This document shows positions 22,977-26,510 of a stretch of DNA of 26,510 nt, piece after piece. The stretch comes from Deltaproteobacteria bacterium (lineage in GTDB: Bacteria > Desulfobacterota > Dissulfuribacteria > Dissulfuribacterales > JALVPX01), in contig JALVPX010000224.1 in NCBI GenBank assembly GCA_027031565.1, forward strand, positions 1 to 26,510, in the 5' to 3' direction. The position numbers and the translations under genes were made by a program. How positions within the stretch are numbered: position 1 is the first letter of the stretch; each line of letters opens with the position of its first letter. The notes under the pieces were generated by a model that saw nothing but the letters and a program-made list of their open reading frames with translations, did not search any database and was not told where the DNA came from.

Positions 22977-24450
22977 TTATGACATTGCTATAATCGGGGG
23001 CGGGGCGGCAGGCCTCACGGTGGCGGCTGGAGCAGCCAGAATCGGGGCCAAGGCGATCCTGTTTGAAAAGGAAAAGGAGCTTGGGGGTGACTGTCTCCAC
23101 TATGGATGCGTTCCCAGCAAAACCCTCATAGGGATCGCAAGGCTCAACCACCTGATCAAACACAGCAACGAATTCGGCCTGCCCCCAACCCAAGCTGAGC
23201 GTGTACAGTTTAGCAGGGTTTCGGAAAAGATAAAATCGGTAATATCAACCATACAAAAACATGACTCTGTAGAGAGATTTTGCAGGCTCGGAGCGAAGGT
23301 GGCGTTTGGAAGACCTGAATTTTCAGACGAACACTCTGTTATGCTGGATGGGAAGAGGATAAGCGCCAGCAAATGGGTGATTGCCACTGGTTCATCCCCC
23401 TTGATCCCGCCTTTCAAGGGACTTGACTCTACAAGGTACCTTACCAACAAGGAAATATTTTACTTGGACAACCTTCCCAAGTCCATGATCATACTGGGCG
23501 CAGGGCCTATAGCCATAGAGATGGCCCAGGCCTTCAACAGGCTTGGAACCGCTGTTACCGTCATTCAGCGCAGTGGACAGATTCTCAGTAAGGAAGACAA
23601 AGACATGGCAGAGGCAGTGCTTGAAGCATTAACCGCCGAGGGAGTTACGGTGTGCCTGAACGCAACCGTGGAAGAGGTCAGGGAGTCGGAGCAGGGCAGA
23701 AAGGTTGTAGCAATTTCCCAGCAGGGGGCCGAACAGCCAATGAATATTGAGGCAGACGAGCTGCTTGTTGCCATGGGACGAAGGCCCAACATTGAAGGCC
23801 TCAACCTTGATTCCATTGGAGTAGAGGTTACCAGGAAAGGAATAGTCGTAGACAGAAAGCTGAGGAGCAGTCATAAACACATATATGCGGCTGGAGACGT
23901 AATCGGCAGGTATCTGTTCACCCATGCCGCTGGTTACGAGGGTGGCGTGGTGGTGAGCAACGCCTTGTTCCACTTCCCCAGAAAGGTGGACTATACCTTC
24001 ATGCCCTGGTGCACATACTGCGATCCAGAACTGGCCAGCATAGGCATGAACGAGAAAAGGGCCAAGGAAGCAGGAATCGAATACAGCGTTTACAGGGAAT
24101 TTTTTAGAGACAACGACAGGGCGCTGGCATCTTTTTCCCCCAGAGGAATGATCAAGCTACTGCTGGACCATAAGAAGCGGCCTATTGGCTGCCAGATATT
24201 GGGGCCACAGGCAGGCGAACTGATAGGCTATTGGGCCTGCGCCTTTGCAACCAAGGCCTCCATGGCATCATTAGCCAGAGCAGTGCTTCCTTACCCAACC
24301 CTTTCAGAGATAAACAAAAGAATTGCTGGCGATATCATTTCAGAAAAGATCTTTTCCAATACCATGAAAAAGGGGCTCAAGTTCTTCTTCGGCTTCAAGG
24401 GAAGGGCTTGTACGCCTGAATCAGGGGAAAAGCATGATCAGCACATGTAA
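22963..24450 (+). CDS. Mercuric reductase-like pyridine nucleotide-disulfide oxidoreductase
   Basis: A 495-residue class I flavoprotein. The FAD motif is IIGGGAAG (10-17), the redox-active disulfide GGDCLHYGCVPSK holds Cys44 and Cys49, the NAD(P)H motif is ILGAGPIAIEMAQAF, the second FAD site is IYAAGDVIGRYLFTHAAG, and the dimerisation domain begins DYTFMPWCTYCDPELASIGM. The usual catalytic His of the C-terminal HPT motif is replaced: LPYPTLSEINKR, as in MerA-like branches. No N-terminal HMA domain and no C-terminal vicinal Cys pair of true MerA are present, so mercury reduction is not supported. It probably moves electrons to an unknown disulfide or quinone partner. Start and stop overlap both neighbours (14 and 17 bases). 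Confidence 0.93.
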   Translation: MARYDYDIAIIGGGAAGLTVAAGAARIGAKAILFEKEKELGGDCLHYGCVPSKTLIGIARLNHLIKHSNEFGLPPTQAERVQFSRVSEKIKSVISTIQKHDSVERFCRLGAKVAFGRPEFSDEHSVMLDGKRISASKWVIATGSSPLIPPFKGLDSTRYLTNKEIFYLDNLPKSMIILGAGPIAIEMAQAFNRLGTAVTVIQRSGQILSKEDKDMAEAVLEALTAEGVTVCLNATVEEVRESEQGRKVVAISQQGAEQPMNIEADELLVAMGRRPNIEGLNLDSIGVEVTRKGIVVDRKLRSSHKHIYAAGDVIGRYLFTHAAGYEGGVVVSNALFHFPRKVDYTFMPWCTYCDPELASIGMNEKRAKEAGIEYSVYREFFRDNDRALASFSPRGMIKLLLDHKKRPIGCQILGPQAGELIGYWACAFATKASMASLARAVLPYPTLSEINKRIAGDIISEKIFSNTMKKGLKFFFGFKGRACTPESGEKHDQHM

Positions 24451-25201
24451 GCCTGCCATCTCAATACTTACTGTTGTCCTATTACTGTTCCTTACCTGTG
24501 TGCCTTTTGTGCAGGCAGGAAAAAGTGAAAGAAAAGTGCTTTTCCGTGAAGATTTTAATGATTTGTCTGGATGGTCAAGGTTCTTTTTCCCGAAAATCAA
24601 GAAACATACCAAATATTACATAGAAAGCTCCCCTGACGGCTCTTTTTTGAAGACCGAGAGTTTTGGCTCTGCATCTGCCATTCTCTACAAAAAGGAATTC
24701 AATGTCTACGAGTTTCCGTGGCTAAGGTTCAAGGTGCTGGTCAAAAATGTGTATAAGGCCGGGGATGCCAAAAAAAAATCGGGCGATGACTACCCCATCC
24801 GCATATATGTGATGTTCAAGTATGATCCTGGGAAAGCCGGTTTCTGGGAGCGTATAAAGTATAAGACAGCCAAGGTCTTATATGGAGAATATCCTCCATA
24901 TGCTTCCCTGAATTACATTTGGGCAAACAAGAGGCACAAGGAGGCGGTTCTTGAAAACAAATATACCAGCCGGGCCCAGATGATACCCTTTGGACAGGGG
25001 AAAGAAGGCCTTGGACAATGGATAGAAGTCGAAGTGAACATGGTTGACGACTACGAAAGGGCCTTTGAAAAAAGGCCCCCAGCCGTGGCCCGTATCGCAA
25101 TAATGAATGATTCAGACAATACAGGGGAAAAGGCGGTATCCCTGGTTGATTATCTGGAAGTCGCCGATAGACCCGTGGCCAAGGAAAGGCCCTTAAGATG
25201 A
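24434..25201 (+). CDS. Exported DUF3047 protein
   Basis: A 255-residue protein with a clear signal peptide (ISILTVVLLLFLTCVPFVQA, cleavage after about residue 32). The mature part is a DUF3047 beta-sandwich: FREDFNDLSGWSRFFFPKIK, LRFKVLVKNVYKAGD, IRIYVMFKYDPGK, SLNYIWANKR and VARIAIMNDSDNTGEKAVSL. DUF3047 resembles carbohydrate-binding or lectin-like folds, but its role is unknown. It is periplasmic. It overlaps the flavoprotein gene by 17 bases, so it is translated from the same transcript as TVP38 and the flavoprotein. Confidence 0.92.
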   Translation: MISTCKPAISILTVVLLLFLTCVPFVQAGKSERKVLFREDFNDLSGWSRFFFPKIKKHTKYYIESSPDGSFLKTESFGSASAILYKKEFNVYEFPWLRFKVLVKNVYKAGDAKKKSGDDYPIRIYVMFKYDPGKAGFWERIKYKTAKVLYGEYPPYASLNYIWANKRHKEAVLENKYTSRAQMIPFGQGKEGLGQWIEVEVNMVDDYERAFEKRPPAVARIAIMNDSDNTGEKAVSLVDYLEVADRPVAKERPLR

Positions 25202-25262
25202 CACTGCCTGTGCCTTTTAAACATTGCTTAGAACATGAAACATGCACCTTCCGGGGGTCTGG

Positions 25263-25928
25263 ATGACCGTTATCAAAGGCGCCATTGCTGTTCTGACGCG
25301 ATATCCCAGGCCTGGCAGATGCAAGACCAGGCTAATACCGCTTATGGGCAAAAGGGGGGCGAGCATGTTGCACAAGGCCCTGGCAGAACATACGATTTCC
25401 CGCCTCAAAACCTATGTAATCGGCCATCCTGCCGATCTGATCATATTCTATTCAGGTGCCTACGAAGCCGAGGCCAGAAAATGGCTGGGCGAAGACATCG
25501 TTTATGCCGCACAGCCTCCAGGCGACCTGGGAGCAAAGATCGCTTATGCGTTTGAAATGACTTTCCAAATAGGATATGGCAGAACATTGGTGCTCGGTAC
25601 TGACTGCCCCGACATGGACCTCAAGATCCTGGATGACGCATTCTCTGCCTTGGAATCAAAGGATATGGTTTTGGGACCTGCCGAAGATGGCGGATATTAT
25701 CTCGTGGGTCTCAAACATGCTTGCTCAAAAGAGCTTTTTGAAGGGATTCCATGGGGATCAGCACAAGTCCTCGAAACGACAGTGGAAAGGGCGAAATCCC
25801 TCAAACTCCATTTGGAAATGCTGCCCCTACTTCCCGATCTTGACCGTCCCGATGATTTGTTGAAGGTAAAAGATGCCGGGATCAAGGCTGTTATCGAAAC
25901 AATTTGTTGTGCCACGGAGGAATTATGA
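25263..25928 (+). CDS. TIGR04282/DUF2064 family nucleotidyl/glycosyltransferase-like protein
   Basis: A 221-residue GT-A-fold protein. It has LTRYPRPGRCKTRLIPLMG (the nucleotide-binding N-terminus), TLVLGTDCPDMDLKILDDAF (metal-site region) and LGPAEDGGYYLVGL, all hallmarks of TIGR04282. Some members are called arsenosugar-pathway glycosyltransferases, but most have no known substrate, so the name is only a family label. I prefer the ATG at 25263, with GGGGGT 4-5 bases upstream, over the ATG at 25242, which has no ribosome site. It ends in an ATGA overlap with the DsrE gene. It is separated from the DUF3047 gene by 61 bases and probably belongs to the same cluster. Confidence 0.9.
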   Translation: MTVIKGAIAVLTRYPRPGRCKTRLIPLMGKRGASMLHKALAEHTISRLKTYVIGHPADLIIFYSGAYEAEARKWLGEDIVYAAQPPGDLGAKIAYAFEMTFQIGYGRTLVLGTDCPDMDLKILDDAFSALESKDMVLGPAEDGGYYLVGLKHACSKELFEGIPWGSAQVLETTVERAKSLKLHLEMLPLLPDLDRPDDLLKVKDAGIKAVIETICCATEEL

Positions 25929-26272
25929 AAAAAGTGATGCTGGTTGCCTTTAATGGTGAAGACATGTGCTTTATTCATGTCCTGTTGAATGGGCTGGACA
26001 TGAAAGAAAGGGCTTGTGACGTGAAAATAATCATGGAAGGGGCCTCTACAAAATTGATCCCAGGATTGGAAAAACGAGAACATTTTCTGCATGCCCTTTG
26101 GAAAAAGGCAAAGGAAAACGGTTTGCTCGAAGGGGTTTGCAGGGCCTGTTCAAACAAGATGGGCACTATGGAAGCCGCCCAGAATGCCGGGCTCAAACTG
26201 CTTGATGACATGTCCGGGCACCCGAGCCTTGGGGCCTATATGAAAAGAGGCTACAAAATCATAACCTTTTAA
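25925..26272 (+). CDS. DsrE-family small cytoplasmic protein
   Basis: A 115-residue protein with a DsrE/F-like alpha-beta fold: MLVAFNGEDMCFIHVLLNGL, DVKIIMEGASTKLIPGLE, and GVCRACSNKMGTMEAAQNAG. It ends in GHPSLGAYMKRGYKIITF. The CRAC cysteine pair is characteristic of this subgroup. DsrE proteins carry sulfur or act in redox relay, and this subgroup has no proven role. The start is fixed by CGGAGGAATT just before the ATG. It overlaps the preceding gene by 4 bases (ATGA), so the two are co-translated. It is the last gene of the plus-strand cluster. Confidence 0.9.
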   Translation: MKKVMLVAFNGEDMCFIHVLLNGLDMKERACDVKIIMEGASTKLIPGLEKREHFLHALWKKAKENGLLEGVCRACSNKMGTMEAAQNAGLKLLDDMSGHPSLGAYMKRGYKIITF

Positions 26273-26311
26273 ACCGAATGGCCCAAGAAGGCTTGTTTGC
26301 CCGAATTTAAA

Positions 26312-26361
26312 TAAAAAAACAAGCCTGCCGGATACTTGTTGGGTCAAGCCAACCGGCAGGC
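26312..26361 (-). terminator. Strong intrinsic terminator for the gene entering from the right
   Basis: GCCTGCCGG (plus-strand 26323-26331) and CCGGCAGGC (26353-26361) form a perfect 9-bp GC-rich stem. On the minus strand it is followed by TTG and seven T (26319-26313). The loop is 21 bases. It lies 30 bases after the stop of the partial minus-strand gene. Confidence 0.9.
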
Positions 26362-26391
26362 CTGTTAAAGGGTCTTGGACTACGCTGTCTG

Positions 26392-26510
26392 TCAGCACCC
26401 TCCGCCGCAGCTTCCGCAAGAAGACGGCGTGCAGCCGCAGCTTGCTGCAGACAGGGCTGCATCTTCTTCGGGGGTAAGATCGCGCACACCTTTTATAGTA
26501 ACATCAAAAT
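26392..26510 (-). CDS. C-terminus of a protein with a cysteine-rich tail, cut by window edge
   Basis: The frame enters from the right edge and ends at a TGA at 26394-26392, giving 38 residues. The last 15 hold five cysteines in CGCTPSSCGSCGGGC, preceded by IKGVRDLTPEEDAALSAAS. The strong terminator just downstream supports this frame and strand over the other frames here. The family cannot be told from so little. A Cys tail of this kind can bind a metal or iron-sulfur cluster, or be a flexible thiol arm, which is inference. Confidence 0.7.
   Translation of the reverse strand, partial: FDVTIKGVRDLTPEEDAALSAASCGCTPSSCGSCGGGC

Noticed and set aside
22963..24450. Mercuric reductase (merA) and a mercury-resistance locus
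   Set aside because: The flavoprotein lacks the N-terminal HMA domain and the C-terminal vicinal cysteines of MerA, and no merR, merT or merP is nearby.

Overview
The window reads as a piece of chromosome from an anaerobic, respiring Gram-negative bacterium, most likely a Desulfobacterota (deltaproteobacterial) species. Reasons: the housekeeping order DUF1844 - ispE - tRNA-Gln - prs - rplY - pth, a 12-heme periplasmic cytochrome c, a DsrE-family protein, a DUF3047 protein, a fused MrfA-MrfB-type helicase/nuclease, and a long palindromic intergenic element of a kind I recall from sulfate-reducer genomes. The assignment is by gene content and recollection, not by a search. Coding density is high, no gap exceeds 300 bases, and I see no CRISPR array, insertion sequence, integrase or prophage.

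Layout. (1) 1-1695, minus: xseA followed by the start of an exported protein cut by the window edge. (2) 1765-8861, plus: a promoter and a long run: DUF1844 protein, ispE, tRNA-Gln, prs, rplY, pth, a membrane-anchored M23 peptidase, an exported helical protein, prmA and a universal stress protein. (3) 8868-11513, minus: dus, a DnaJ-like chaperone with half the usual zinc module, and greA. A shared AT-rich gap fires dus leftward and a primary-type sigma-70 factor rightward (11632-13032). (4) 13049-13194: a roughly 146-base palindromic element between two convergent genes. (5) 13211-18591, minus: HDOD protein, tRNA-Gly, a terminator, a multiheme cytochrome, a diguanylate cyclase and a DUF1015 protein. 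(6) 18704-26272, plus: a small unknown protein, the MrfA/MrfB fusion, then an overlapping cluster of TVP38 membrane protein, disulfide oxidoreductase-like flavoprotein and DUF3047 protein, followed by a TIGR04282-type nucleotidyl/glycosyltransferase-like protein and a DsrE protein. (7) 26312-26510, minus: a strong terminator and the cysteine-rich C-terminus of a gene that continues beyond the window.

The main discovery candidate is the cytochrome at 15624-17444. Its reading frame is crossed by one UGA (16101-16103). The frame continues without a shift for 158 more codons, adds two more CxxCH heme sites, and the bases right after the UGA form a hairpin with the geometry of a bacterial SECIS element (6-bp stem, 5-base loop with G, loop beginning 19 bases after the UGA). 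I therefore propose a selenocysteine-containing dodecaheme cytochrome, not two genes and not a simple pseudogene. It is followed 17 bases later by a diguanylate cyclase, so electron transfer and c-di-GMP signalling may be co-expressed.

The second point is the single-chain fusion of the MrfA-like DEAD/DEAH helicase with an MrfB-like DEDD exonuclease, which are two separate proteins of the mitomycin-repair pathway in Bacillus. The third is the palindromic repeat element next to rpoD.
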